Shown piece by piece: positions 1-8,651 of a stretch of 64,000 nucleotides of DNA (positions are counted from its first letter, which is position 1; the number at the start of each line of letters is the position of its first letter). This stretch comes from Kitasatospora aureofaciens (GTDB lineage Bacteria; Actinomycetota; Actinomycetes; Streptomycetales; Streptomycetaceae). The notes below the pieces were generated by a model that was not told where the DNA came from, searched no databases, and saw only the letters and a program-made list of their open reading frames with translations. The DNA is taken from positions 28,014 through 92,013 of the forward strand of contig NZ_JAHTKP010000029.1 in NCBI RefSeq assembly GCF_019192735.1. Reading direction: 5' to 3'. A program made the translations under genes and the position numbers.

Positions 1-24
1 CATGGCGGGCTCCGTGAAGTGAGA

Positions 25-56
25 CTGCCAGGCGCGCCCATGGCCGCGCCTGGCAG
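25..56 (+). terminator. hairpin after an upstream gene
   Basis: Perfect 12-bp inverted repeat: arms 25-36 and 45-56 around an 8-nt loop. A plus-strand reading frame stops with TGA at 20-22 immediately before it, so this is probably the terminator of a gene lying almost wholly outside the window. There is no U tract, which is common in high-GC actinomycetes. Confidence 0.55.
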
Positions 57-243
57 CGGCGCCACCGCGACGCACCGGGAGAGGCACCCACGCGGCAGCC
101 CGCGTTGGGCGTTCACCGGCAGGCGCTTCCGCGGCACGCCGTTTCGCGGTGTGATCCTCACAACAATCGGCGCGGGGGTGTAACACCTCGTAGGCATCAT
201 GACGTCTCGCGAGTAACGGCAGGTGATATCGGGAGGGGCCACG

Positions 244-1893
244 GTGGGACATACGTCGGGTCGGCGCGGGCGCAAGCGGCGCGGTGGCGGGAGCGAGGCG
301 GACCGAATATCGCCGCTGACGGTCGCCGGGCGGGCCGTGGCCTGCGCGGCCGGCGGGTCCGTCATGGCGGTCAGCGGGTTCTCCTGGTACACGTACCACG
401 ACCTCACCGACGGCATGACCACCTCGGATGCGCTCAAGGCGGTGCAGGCTCCCGGCGCCTCCGCCCCGCCGCATCTGGACAAGGCGGTCAACCTGCTGCT
501 GATCGGCCTGGACAGCCGCAAGGACCAGGACGGCAAGGACCTGCCGGACGACTTCGTCAAGAACGAACTGCACGCCGGGAACAGCGGGATCGGCGCCTAC
601 GAGACCAACACGCTGATCCTGATGCACATCCCGGCCGACGGGGGGAAGGTCGAGGCCTTCTCGATACCCCGTGACGACCTGGTCGATCTGGTCAACGTGC
701 CCGGCGGTCACCCGCTCGGCCGGAACAAGATCAAGGAGGCCTACAACCAGGCCAAGTACTACGCCGAGCAGAAGCTGTCGAAGCAGTACTCCGGAGCCGA
801 GCTGGAGCACCGCGGTCGGGACGCCGGCCGCGCGGCGACGCTGCTGACCGTGCAGAAGTTCCTCAACGTGCCGATCGACCACTTCGCGGAGCTCAACCTC
901 AAGGGCTTCTACGACGTCGCCAGGGCACTGGGACCGATCACGGTCTGCCTCAAGCACGACACCAGCGACCCGACCCACGGCCGCACCGCGAGCGACCCGG
1001 GCGCGGGCGGCGGTTCCGGCTTCGTCGGTCACCAGGGGCTGAACACGCTCGACCCGGCGATGGCGCTCGCCTTCGTCCGCCAGCGGCACCACCTGGACGA
1101 TCCCAGCAACGAGGGCGACTTCGCCCGGACCCACCGTCAGCAGGCGTTCATCGCGGCGGTCACCAACAAGCTCAAGCAGGAGGGGGTGCTCGGCGACCTC
1201 GGCCGGATGCGGGGCCTGCTCGACGCCGTGAAGCAGGACGTGGTCATCGACAGCAGCTGGGACATCCTGGACTTCGCGCAGCAGGCCACCAACCTGACCG
1301 GCGGCAACGTCGAGTTCAACACCCTGCCCATGGAGCACTACGGCGACGACCCGGTCGCCGGTGCCGTCAACATCGTGGACGTCGCCAAGATCCAGGCCAT
1401 CGTGCGCCAGACCATCGGGGTCGCCCCCGCCGCCGCGCCCGCCGCCGGCGCGGCCTCGCCTTCCGCCGCGCCCTCGTCCTCGTCCTCGCCCAGCATCGCA
1501 CCGGCCACCGTGGACGTGCAGGGCACCACCGCCGCCAAGGCGGACGAGGCTGCCAAGGACCTCACCGCACTGGGCTACACCGCCGGGCAGGCGAGTGCCG
1601 GGACCACCCGGCACAGCAAGACCACGGTGGTCTACGGCGCGGGCGCGAAGGATGCCGCGCAGCAGATCGCCACGCACCTCAACGTGGCCTCCACGACGGC
1701 TTCCTCCGGCGTCCAGGCGGGCCATGTGCTGGTCACCCTCGGAGCCGACTACGTGCCGCCGGCCACGGCCGCACCGAGCACGCCGCCGGCCACGGACTCG
1801 GCGACGGCCCCGGGCTCGGGCACGCCGAGCGCCTCCACGGCCGACCAGTACGCGGGCCCGGCGGTGATCGGCGGCAACACCTGCGTGGACTGA
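244..1893 (+). CDS. LCP (LytR-CpsA-Psr) family cell-wall polymer ligase with LytR_C domain
   Basis: LCP enzymes transfer lipid-linked glycopolymers (teichoic acid-like or arabinogalactan-like) onto peptidoglycan outside the membrane. The protein has about 549 residues. It has a basic N-terminus, one membrane anchor near residues 25-46, then the LCP domain starting at NLLLIGLDSR, with the SIPRDD and HFAELNLKGF stretches typical of the family. A Ser/Pro/Ala linker follows and a LytR_C domain near residues 420-510. The GTG at 244 is chosen because GGGAGG lies 8 nt before it; an in-frame GTG at 223 has no such site. The gene stands alone, with hairpins downstream. The exact polymer cannot be told from sequence. 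Confidence 0.9.
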   Translation: MGHTSGRRGRKRRGGGSEADRISPLTVAGRAVACAAGGSVMAVSGFSWYTYHDLTDGMTTSDALKAVQAPGASAPPHLDKAVNLLLIGLDSRKDQDGKDLPDDFVKNELHAGNSGIGAYETNTLILMHIPADGGKVEAFSIPRDDLVDLVNVPGGHPLGRNKIKEAYNQAKYYAEQKLSKQYSGAELEHRGRDAGRAATLLTVQKFLNVPIDHFAELNLKGFYDVARALGPITVCLKHDTSDPTHGRTASDPGAGGGSGFVGHQGLNTLDPAMALAFVRQRHHLDDPSNEGDFARTHRQQAFIAAVTNKLKQEGVLGDLGRMRGLLDAVKQDVVIDSSWDILDFAQQATNLTGGNVEFNTLPMEHYGDDPVAGAVNIVDVAKIQAIVRQTIGVAPAAAPAAGAASPSAAPSSSSSPSIAPATVDVQGTTAAKADEAAKDLTALGYTAGQASAGTTRHSKTTVVYGAGAKDAAQQIATHLNVASTTASSGVQAGHVLVTLGADYVPPATAAPSTPPATDSATAPGSGTPSASTADQYAGPAVIGGNTCVD

Positions 1894-1909
1894 GCCGGCC
1901 GGACGGACG

Positions 1910-1940
1910 CTGCCGGCGCTGCCGCGGGATCCGCCGGCAG
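1910..1940 (+). terminator. small hairpin downstream of the LCP gene
   Basis: 8-bp inverted repeat (CTGCCGGC at 1910-1917, GCCGGCAG at 1933-1940) starting 17 nt after the LCP stop codon. A weak candidate terminator; the stronger hairpin at 2041-2079 may do the work. Confidence 0.35.
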
Positions 1941-2040
1941 CGCGGGCAGAAGCAGCCGGAAGTCGCGCCGGTACTGCTCGGCGGCCTGCTGTATGAGGGC
2001 GTGGCAGCGAAGCGGCACGCGGGATAGCCCCGGACACGCC

Positions 2041-2079
2041 GAGGCCCACCATCCCTACTGCCCCGGGATGGTGGGCCTC
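2041..2079. terminator. bidirectional terminator between convergent genes
   Basis: Perfect 15-bp inverted repeat (arms 2041-2055 and 2065-2079, 9-nt loop). It sits between the plus-strand LCP gene and the stop of the minus-strand small acidic gene, so it can end transcription from both sides. Confidence 0.75.
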
Positions 2080-2086
2080 GTGCTAC

Positions 2087-2260
2087 TCAAACGTCGTCGT
2101 CGACATTGTTCGCGGTCTCGTCCTCGGCGGCCAGCTCGCCCTCCGCGGTCGTTCCGTCGGCGATGTCAATTGTGCCGCCACCCACGGCCGGCCCCGCTGC
2201 CCCGATCATCACATGCTCGAAGTCGTTACCACCCAGGAAGTTGTCGCCGTCCGTGGCCAT
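2087..2260 (-). CDS. small acidic protein of unknown function (57 residues)
   Basis: A short frame starting ATG at 2260 with an AAGGG-type ribosome site upstream, and ending at 2087 just before a strong terminator. The protein is acidic, Gly/Ala rich in the middle (GAAGPAVGGG), has no Cys and no signal peptide, and ends in a run of Asp. I do not recognise a family. Codon use fits the host. It lies downstream of the phosphatase-like gene on the same strand, but a hairpin at 2416-2454 separates them, so it may have its own promoter. A RiPP precursor is conceivable from its size and leader-like acidity, but no maturase is nearby. Confidence 0.45.
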   Translation of the reverse strand: MATDGDNFLGGNDFEHVMIGAAGPAVGGGTIDIADGTTAEGELAAEDETANNVDDDV

Positions 2261-2415
2261 GCTGCCCACCCTTCGTCTGGGCCCCGCCGAGTCACGGGAC
2301 CTGACGGACTGTAACAACTGGGCTCCTGGCCGTCGTTGTCGGTCCAGGTGCCGAAGGGCCCGGGCAGGCCGGGCTGCTCGGCGCTCCGGATAGCGCGGCA
2401 GCTCGCTGACAGCGT

Positions 2416-2454
2416 GAAGGGCGGCCCCGGCCTGGATGGCCGGGACCGCCCTTC
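2416..2454 (-). terminator. terminator after the phosphatase-like gene
   Basis: 17-bp inverted repeat with one mismatch (arms 2416-2432 and 2438-2454, 5-nt loop), starting 16 nt beyond the minus-strand stop codon at 2470-2472. Confidence 0.7.
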
Positions 2455-2469
2455 GGCGTACTCGGTGTT

Positions 2470-2910
2470 CTACGCGGCGACCAGGTGGTGCTCGGCGCCG
2501 GCCTCGACGGCGGTCACGCAGGCGGTGAACGCCTCGCTGGGCTGCTTCCACGGGTCGGGCACGTCCCGGCCGTCCAGGTAGAGCGCCAGCTTCGGCACGG
2601 TCTGCTCGTCGGCGAGTTCGCGCAGCGCGTCCAGGACGGCGTGGTCCATGGCGAGCACCACGTCGGCCCAGTCCAGCAGTTCGGGGCTGACCTGGACGCC
2701 GCGGTGGCCGCTCAGGTCGTAGCCGGCGCGGGCGGCGGCGGTGACCATGACCGGGTGGGCGCCCTCGCCGATGTGCCAGTCGCGGATGGCGGCGGCCCGG
2801 GTCTGGACCGCGCCGGCGCCGCGCTGGGCGAGGACTGCGGCGGCCAGCGGGGCGCGGCAGTAGCCGCCCTTGCAGACCGTCAGGATCCGGCGCGGCCGGG
2901 CCGCGTCGAT
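2470..2910 (-). CDS. low-molecular-weight protein tyrosine phosphatase / arsenate reductase fold, start codon unclear
   Basis: The reading frame encodes a complete LMW-PTP core. The phosphate-binding loop reads VCKGGYCRAP (family CxGNxCRSP, with Gly for Asn), and the general-acid loop near the C-terminus reads DVPDPW. Such enzymes remove phosphate from tyrosine or low-molecular substrates in the cytoplasm. The oddity is the start. The P-loop lies upstream of the first in-frame ATG (2748), and from there up to the in-frame stop at 2977-2979 there is no ATG, GTG or TTG. Only ATC (2910, 2886) or CTG (2883) is available. Either a rare start is used or the 5' end is damaged; the coordinate given is therefore a guess. 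It diverges from the amidohydrolase gene. Confidence 0.6.
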   Translation of the reverse strand: MDAARPRRILTVCKGGYCRAPLAAAVLAQRGAGAVQTRAAAIRDWHIGEGAHPVMVTAAARAGYDLSGHRGVQVSPELLDWADVVLAMDHAVLDALRELADEQTVPKLALYLDGRDVPDPWKQPSEAFTACVTAVEAGAEHHLVAA

Positions 2911-2942
2911 GTGACGGTCCGATCGTGGTGGGAAGGAACGGT

Positions 2943-5900
2943 GTGTCGGTTCTCGGGAATGGGCCCGCGCGTGGGGTCAGTCGGCGGGGGTTCATCGGGG
3001 TGGCGGCGCTCGCGGGGGCCGGGGCCGCGCTCGGACCCCTCGCGCCGGGCGCGGCTGCCGAGGGGGCGGCCGGCGAGAGCGGGCGGCGGTCGCGGACGCT
3101 GGCGTTCACGGCGGGCACCAACGCCGCCGTCGCCCTCTCGCCCGACGGCGAGCGGATGGTCGTCGAGGTCCAGGGCGTCCTGTGGGCGCTGCCGCGGCGC
3201 GGGGGCACGGCGAGCGCGCTGACCGCCCCGGGGCTGGAGCCGACCCGCCCGGCATGGTCGCCGAACGGTTCGGCCGTCGCCTTCTGCGCCTACCAGGACG
3301 GGGGCTTCCACCTGTGGACCATGGACCCGGACGGCTCGCACCTGCGGCAGCTGACCTCGGGGCCGTGGGACGACCGGGGCGCCTCCTGGTCCCCGGACGG
3401 CCGGCACCTCGCCCTCTCCTCCGAGCGCGCCGGCGACGAGGTGTCCGGCAGCTCGTACGACATCTGGACCGTGGAGGTCGCCACCGGCCGGCTGACGCGC
3501 CTGACCGACCGGGCCGGCGCCGAGGACCACGACCCCTCGTGGCACCCGGACGGCGACCGGATCCTCTTCGTCCGCGCGGACGCCTCCGGCGGCCGGACCA
3601 TCGCCTCCGTACCGGCCTCGGGCGGGCAGGTGAGCGTCCAGCGCACGGTGGACACCGGCACGATCGTCTGCCCCGTGGCGTCCCGGGACGGCCGGCTGGC
3701 GTACGTGTGGATCGGCGACGCCTCCGCCGCCACCTCCTACCAGGCGGGGAGCGCCTCGCTGGCCGTCGATGGCGTGGTGGTCTCGGGCGGCGAGGACGTC
3801 TCGCCGCTGCCGCCCTGCTGGACGCCCGACGGCGGCATCGTCTACTTCGCCGACGGCCGCCTCACCGACCGCTCCCCCACGCTGAGCACGGCGAAGGAGA
3901 TCCCGTTCACCGCCCGGATCGACGTGCCGCGGCCCCAATACCGGCGCAAGGCACGCGACTTCGACTCCACCGACGAGCGGGACGTACGCGGCGTCCACCT
4001 GCCCGCGCTCTCCCCCGACGGGCGCTCCGTCATCTTCTGCGCGCTCAACGCCCTGTGGCTGGCGCCGATCGACGGGCAGCCGCGCAAGCTCCTCCAGGCC
4101 TCCCCCGCCCACTACGTGCAGATGCCCTCGTGGAGCAGGGACGGGCGCAGCGTCCTGTACGTGCACGACGGGGACGGGGACGGTCTGGGCGCGGTCCACC
4201 GGCTGACGCTGGAGGGCGGTGCCGACACGGTCCTCGCCCGGGGAGGCCGTTTCAACCCTGCGCTCTCACCCGACGGCACCAGGCTGGCCTGCCAGGACGT
4301 CACCGGCAACCTCCTCGTCGTCGACCTCGCCACCGGGGCGGAGACCCGCCTCGCCACGCCGCTGGGCAGCAACGGCCTTCCGGGGCGCCCCAGTTGGTCC
4401 CCCGACGGCCGCTACCTCGCGCTGTGCGACCGCAACCGCCTCAACCACCGCTTCCGCGAGGGCTACAACCTCATCCGCGTCATCGACACCCGCGACGGCA
4501 CCTCGAAGGCATTCCTCCCGCTCCCGCACACCTCCGTCTCCGACCGCGGCGACAGCGGACCGGTCTGGTCGCCCGACGGCGCGTGGCTGGCACTCGTCGT
4601 GGAATCCGCCCTGTGGGTCCTGCCGGTCGGGCCGGACGGCTCGCCGACGGGCGAGCCCCGGCAGATCACCGACGAGGCGGCCGACCACCCGTCCTGGTCG
4701 GGCGACTCCCTGCGGCTGCTCTACCTCTCCAACGGGCAGCTGCGCCTGATCGGCCGCGACGGCACCGACCGCCGCACCGTCGCCCTCCCCCTGCGCACGG
4801 CCCGCAGCCTGCCGCCCCGCTCCGACGTCACCCGCATCCACGCCGCCCGGCTCTGGGACGGCACCGGCGAGCACGTCCGCGAGGACGTCGACATCGTCAT
4901 CAGCGGCAACCGCATCACCGCCGTCGAACCGCACCGCTCGGACGCGCGCCGCGCGGGAGAACAGCTGATCGACGCCTCCGGCTGCACCGTCCTACCGGGC
5001 CTGTGGGACTCCCACACGCACCCGTACCAGAACACCTACGGCGGCCGCCAGACCCGCCTGATGCTGGCCTACGGGATCACCGGCACCGCTTCCCTGGGCG
5101 GCTTCGCCTACGAGCAGGCGCGCATCCGCGAGTCCGTCGACGCCGGCGTGATGGACGGGCCCCGGTTCCTCACCACCGGCGAGCTGATCGACGGCAGCCG
5201 CGTCGCGTACAGCATGGGCCGCGCCCACGGCACCGCCGACGGGGTGCGGCGCAGCCTGGAGCGCGCGGCGGCACTCGACTACGACTTCGTCAAGACGTAC
5301 GTGCGCGCGCCCGGCTGGATCATGGCGGAGGCGGCCCGGACGGCGCACGAGCGCCTCGGTGTCCCGGCGGGCAGCCACCTGCTGACGCCCGGGGTGCAGG
5401 TGGGGCAGGACCTGACGACGCATCTGTCGGCCACCCAGCGGCAGGAGTACGGCCGGGCCGCCTCCCCCACGGGCCGTACGTACCAGGATGTGCACGAGAT
5501 CTACCGGGGCGGCGACTTCGCCATCATCATCACCCCCTTCTCCGCGCTCTGCCTGCTCGGCGACGACCCGTCCCTGGCCGAGGACTCCCGGGTCACCGCG
5601 CTGATGCCCCCGTGGGGCACCGCGACCGTGCAGCACCAGGCCAAAACCGCGGCCACGCCGGAGCAGCTGCGCGCCGTGCAGAGGGAGATGGCCGTCTACC
5701 GGAGCATCCTCGACGACGGCGGGGCCCTGGCCATGGGCACGGACTCCCCGCTCACCCCGGTCGGTCTCCACGTGCACCTCGGGCTGCGCGCCCTGCACCG
5801 CTACGCCGGCTTGTCCCCGGCCCAGGCGCTGCGCACCGCCACCGTGGCGCCGGCCCGGCTGTTCGGGGTCGAGGACGACCTGGGCACGGTGGAGGCGGGC

Positions 5901-6107
5901 AAGCTGGCGGACCTGACGGTGGTCGACGGGGATCCGTTCCGCGACTTCGCGGATCTGGTGCGTACGGCGTGGGTGATGCGCGACGGGGTCGTCCACCGCC
6001 GCGAGGACCTGGTGGGCGGTGGCGGGCAGGCGCGGGCGGCGGGCGGGGGCGAGGACTGGCACGCGATCGGGCAGGCGCTGCGGCGGGACGGCTGCTGCGC
6101 GCTCTGA
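2943..6107 (+). CDS. Tat-exported TolB-like propeller / amidohydrolase fusion
   Basis: A large secreted metal-dependent hydrolase of about 1,054 residues. The Tat signal SRRGF is followed by a hydrophobic stretch and an Ala-rich cleavage area. Residues about 45-600 carry repeated blades with WSPDG signatures (TolB/WD40-like PD40 repeats). Residues about 625-1,030 are an amidohydrolase of the imidazolonepropionase type: DSHTHPY metal-binding HxH, MGTDSPL late Asp, and the closing TVVDGDPF strand. GTG 2943 is chosen because GGAAGG lies 6 nt upstream; an in-frame GTG at 2925 lacks a site. The architecture is known in bacteria, usually annotated as an amidohydrolase or prolidase-like protein. The substrate is unknown, a cyclic amide or peptide being plausible. 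Confidence 0.85.
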   Translation: MSVLGNGPARGVSRRGFIGVAALAGAGAALGPLAPGAAAEGAAGESGRRSRTLAFTAGTNAAVALSPDGERMVVEVQGVLWALPRRGGTASALTAPGLEPTRPAWSPNGSAVAFCAYQDGGFHLWTMDPDGSHLRQLTSGPWDDRGASWSPDGRHLALSSERAGDEVSGSSYDIWTVEVATGRLTRLTDRAGAEDHDPSWHPDGDRILFVRADASGGRTIASVPASGGQVSVQRTVDTGTIVCPVASRDGRLAYVWIGDASAATSYQAGSASLAVDGVVVSGGEDVSPLPPCWTPDGGIVYFADGRLTDRSPTLSTAKEIPFTARIDVPRPQYRRKARDFDSTDERDVRGVHLPALSPDGRSVIFCALNALWLAPIDGQPRKLLQASPAHYVQMPSWSRDGRSVLYVHDGDGDGLGAVHRLTLEGGADTVLARGGRFNPALSPDGTRLACQDVTGNLLVVDLATGAETRLATPLGSNGLPGRPSWSPDGRYLALCDRNRLNHRFREGYNLIRVIDTRDGTSKAFLPLPHTSVSDRGDSGPVWSPDGAWLALVVESALWVLPVGPDGSPTGEPRQITDEAADHPSWSGDSLRLLYLSNGQLRLIGRDGTDRRTVALPLRTARSLPPRSDVTRIHAARLWDGTGEHVREDVDIVISGNRITAVEPHRSDARRAGEQLIDASGCTVLPGLWDSHTHPYQNTYGGRQTRLMLAYGITGTASLGGFAYEQARIRESVDAGVMDGPRFLTTGELIDGSRVAYSMGRAHGTADGVRRSLERAAALDYDFVKTYVRAPGWIMAEAARTAHERLGVPAGSHLLTPGVQVGQDLTTHLSATQRQEYGRAASPTGRTYQDVHEIYRGGDFAIIITPFSALCLLGDDPSLAEDSRVTALMPPWGTATVQHQAKTAATPEQLRAVQREMAVYRSILDDGGALAMGTDSPLTPVGLHVHLGLRALHRYAGLSPAQALRTATVAPARLFGVEDDLGTVEAGKLADLTVVDGDPFRDFADLVRTAWVMRDGVVHRREDLVGGGGQARAAGGGEDWHAIGQALRRDGCCAL

Positions 6108-6161
6108 CCGGCCGTCGGCGGTGAAGTCCGCCACGCGCCGGGCCCTTCGTCGGACGAACCC

Positions 6162-6980
6162 TCAGTTTGCCGAGTGGCGCGGCTCCACGTGGAAGTCGAA
6201 CGGGATGGTGCCGGGGTCGACGGCCGTCACACCGCCGTCGACGGTGAGCACCGCGCCGTTGACGAAGGAGGCCGCGGGAGACAGGAGCCAGGCGATGGCC
6301 TGGGCGACCTCGTCCGGCTCGCCGGGGCGACCGGCCGGGAGCAGCCGGGTGGCGGTCCGGTAGGCGGTGTCGAGGCCGTCCGGGCCGAGGCCGGCCTCGT
6401 CGGCGAAGCGGGTCATGCGGCGGTCGGCCATGTCGGTGCGGATCCAGCTGGGGCAGACGATGTTGGCGCGCAGCCCGTGGCCGCCGTAGTCGACGGCGAG
6501 GGAGCGGCAGAGTTGGAGCAAGGCGGCCTTGGAGGTGGCGTAGGCGGCGTTGCCCCTGCCGTTGCGCAGGGCGGAGACCGAGGCGACCGCGACCACGGCG
6601 CCGCGGGTCTCCAACAGGTGTGGGAGGACGGCGCGTTGGAGCAGGAACGGGCCGGTGACGTTGGTGCGCATCACGGTCTCCCAGTCCTCCGGGGACAGGT
6701 CGCCGACGGCGCCGCCGCGTCCGATGCCGGCGTTGAGCACCAGCCCGTCCAGCCGGCCGTGGGCCGCGAGGGCCGCGTCGACGAGGCCGCCGACGGCCTC
6801 CGGGTCGCCGATGTCGGCGGGATGGTCGACGGCTCCGGTCTCCTCGGCGATCCGGCGCAGCGGCTCGGGGCGTCGACCGGAGACGACCACCCGGTGTCCG
6901 GCGGCGCACAGCAGCCGGGTGGTGGCGGCGCCGATGCCCGTGCCGCCTCCGGTCACGATGTACACCTGCTGGTCCGTCAT
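6162..6980 (-). CDS. SDR-family NAD(P)-dependent oxidoreductase
   Basis: Classical short-chain dehydrogenase of about 272 residues acting on an alcohol or ketone substrate in the cytoplasm. The cofactor motif TGGGTGIG, the structural NAG (LVLNAGIG), the catalytic Ser (VASVSAL) and YATSK (YxxxK) are all present, and the C-terminus carries the usual VNGAVLTVDGG. ATG 6980 is preferred over an upstream in-frame start at 7013 because GGGAGG lies about 9 nt ahead and the protein then begins at the first strand of the Rossmann fold. It is convergent with the amidohydrolase gene. The substrate cannot be predicted. Confidence 0.88.
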   Translation of the reverse strand: MTDQQVYIVTGGGTGIGAATTRLLCAAGHRVVVSGRRPEPLRRIAEETGAVDHPADIGDPEAVGGLVDAALAAHGRLDGLVLNAGIGRGGAVGDLSPEDWETVMRTNVTGPFLLQRAVLPHLLETRGAVVAVASVSALRNGRGNAAYATSKAALLQLCRSLAVDYGGHGLRANIVCPSWIRTDMADRRMTRFADEAGLGPDGLDTAYRTATRLLPAGRPGEPDEVAQAIAWLLSPAASFVNGAVLTVDGGVTAVDPGTIPFDFHVEPRHSAN

Positions 6981-7238
6981 CTTGCTTGGCCTCCCGATCC
7001 GTTCGCCCACCATCGGGCTGATGATATGCGGGCGTGTGGTGGACGGGTGGCCGCTGTGTCAGCAGAGGGCGGCGGCAGCCTTCATCCCGGCGGGCACGGC
7101 CGCGGTGCGGCCCGTCCTCGGGCGGCGTGCCCCTGCCAGGTGTCAGGGACCGCTGTGGCCTGCGGGTTCCTAGGCTGCTGACCGCCGGCCGGACGCCGCG
7201 TCGGGCCGGGCACCGTAGCAGCCAAGGGAGAACCATCC

Positions 7239-7589
7239 ATGCGCAGGATCATGCACGCCACCCTCGCCCTCGCCCTTGCGGGCGCGGCCCCGCTGTTCGC
7301 CCTGGCGGCCCCCGCCGCCGCCCGGCCCGCGTCCGTGCGGACCGACGCATGGCCGTGCGACGGCCCGGCCCAGTTCTTCGCCGCCCGCGACGGCAACAAC
7401 AAGTGGACCTGCTGGGCGAACTCCGGCGAGTCCTACGCCAAGGCCTACGGGGTGCGGCACTGGCAGTCCGGCCACAACTCGGGCCTGTTCGACTACGAGT
7501 GCCACGGCCAGACCGGGTCCCACAGCTTCGGGGAGAACGACGGCGGCGACCTGCCGGACTGCACGATCTACCACGTCGAGATCAACTGA
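7239..7589 (+). CDS. small secreted Cys-containing protein, possibly beta/gamma-crystallin-like
   Basis: A 116-residue exported protein with a Sec signal peptide (about residues 1-28, ending AAPAAARP) and a mature part of about 88 residues with four Cys, rich in Trp, Tyr, Gly and Asn. ATG 7239 has an AGGGAGA site ahead. The mature sequence (for example TCWANSGESY and LFDYECHG) recalls the small secreted killer-toxin-like or beta/gamma-crystallin proteins of Streptomyces. This is an impression from composition and Cys pattern and not a firm family call. Its stop lies 18 nt from that of the convergent protease gene. Confidence 0.65.
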   Translation: MRRIMHATLALALAGAAPLFALAAPAAARPASVRTDAWPCDGPAQFFAARDGNNKWTCWANSGESYAKAYGVRHWQSGHNSGLFDYECHGQTGSHSFGENDGGDLPDCTIYHVEIN

Positions 7590-7607
7590 ACCACTGCAGG
7601 CGCGGTC

Positions 7608-8363
7608 CTAGCGCAGGAGGTCCGCGGGGACGTCGGTGGCGCGGGTGAAGACGGAGACCGGGTACTGCGTGTCGCAGTACTTGTTCCCGGTGGAGACGAT
7701 GCCGATCACCACTCCGTTCACGGCCAGCGGCCCGCCGGAGTCGCCCTTGCAGATGCTGTCGGCCCGGCCGGGCTTCGGCAGGCCGCAGACCTTGAGACGC
7801 GGCGAGTCGCCGGGCCCGGTGTAGGGGTCGCAGCCGGCCAGGAGCGAGAGGGTCAGGGCGGCCTGCTTGAGGTGGGTGCCCGGTCCGTCGGCGCCGGTGC
7901 GGCCGTAGCCGTAGACGGTGGCCGTGGTGCCCGGCCGGTACAGCCCCTCGTCGCCCTGGCGCGCCACCCGGGCCGGGTGCTGCGGCAGCGGCCGGTCCAG
8001 GGTGAGGACGGCGGAGTCGTGGTCCAGGCCGGAGGTGTAGCGGGGGTCGAGCTTGAAGCTCTTCACCTGCCGGACCTGCCCGGCGGAGGTGGTGAGGTCG
8101 GTCCGTCCGGCGATGACCCGGAGCGTGGCCGGGTCGTCCGCCTCGGCGACGCAGTGGCCGGCGGTGAGCACCTTGGTGGGCGCGATCAGGGCGCCGGTGC
8201 ACCACTGCTCGCCGCCCGCCGTCTCCAGAGCCACGACGAACGGGTGGGCCGCGGTGGTGGTGTCGGCGCCGCCGTGCACGGCGGCGGCCGGCGGGGCGGC
8301 CACCGCCACGAGGCCGGCGGCGACGAACAGCAGGGACATATGGAGCCGCTTCGGCTTGTGCAT
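7608..8363 (-). CDS. secreted trypsin-like serine protease (S1 family)
   Basis: Extracellular chymotrypsin-fold protease, about 251 residues from ATG 8363. A signal peptide of about 27 residues is followed by VHGG, which resembles the IVGG activation site. The catalytic triad is visible as TAGHC (His), DHDSAVLTL (Asp) and GDSGGP (Ser), with Cys pairs around the His and Ser loops. The reading frame stays open upstream of 8363, but that part is Arg/Pro-rich noncoding-like sequence and the signal peptide fixes the start. The ribosome site is weak. The substrate specificity pocket was not assigned. Confidence 0.88.
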   Translation of the reverse strand: MHKPKRLHMSLLFVAAGLVAVAAPPAAAVHGGADTTTAAHPFVVALETAGGEQWCTGALIAPTKVLTAGHCVAEADDPATLRVIAGRTDLTTSAGQVRQVKSFKLDPRYTSGLDHDSAVLTLDRPLPQHPARVARQGDEGLYRPGTTATVYGYGRTGADGPGTHLKQAALTLSLLAGCDPYTGPGDSPRLKVCGLPKPGRADSICKGDSGGPLAVNGVVIGIVSTGNKYCDTQYPVSVFTRATDVPADLLR

Positions 8364-8560
8364 CGGGAGGGCTCGCTTTCTGTTCGGGGTGCTGTCCAGG
8401 CGTCGGCGCCGGTCGCCGCGGCCTGCTGGACGCAGACTGGCCCGGGGCCCGTCCCGGCCGCCAGCCCTGACGGGCAGTCCGGGACGCTGGAACGCCGACA
8501 GGTGCTCTGAGCTGGGAATTCGGCCGGTGCCTGGAACGCCGTTCCGGGACGGGGGCATCG

Positions 8561-8599
8561 CGGAAGTCCCCGTGGAGACCGCTTCCACAGGGACTTCCG
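8561..8599 (-). terminator. terminator of the MFS gene
   Basis: 16-bp inverted repeat with one mismatch (arms 8561-8576 and 8584-8599, 7-nt loop) located 53 nt beyond the MFS stop codon. The rest of 8364-8651 shows no gene; it also holds a short palindrome GGAACGCCGTTCC at 8533-8545. Confidence 0.7.
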
Positions 8600-8651
8600 T
8601 GCGCTTGCCGGACAGCGGCACCCGCACCCGGCGGGGCGGCTCCGCCCGAGG

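Noticed and set aside
2880..4199. Minus-strand frame of 439 codons opposite the amidohydrolase
   Set aside because: Low-complexity Val/Gly/Arg product with no motif; the plus-strand gene has all domain signatures.
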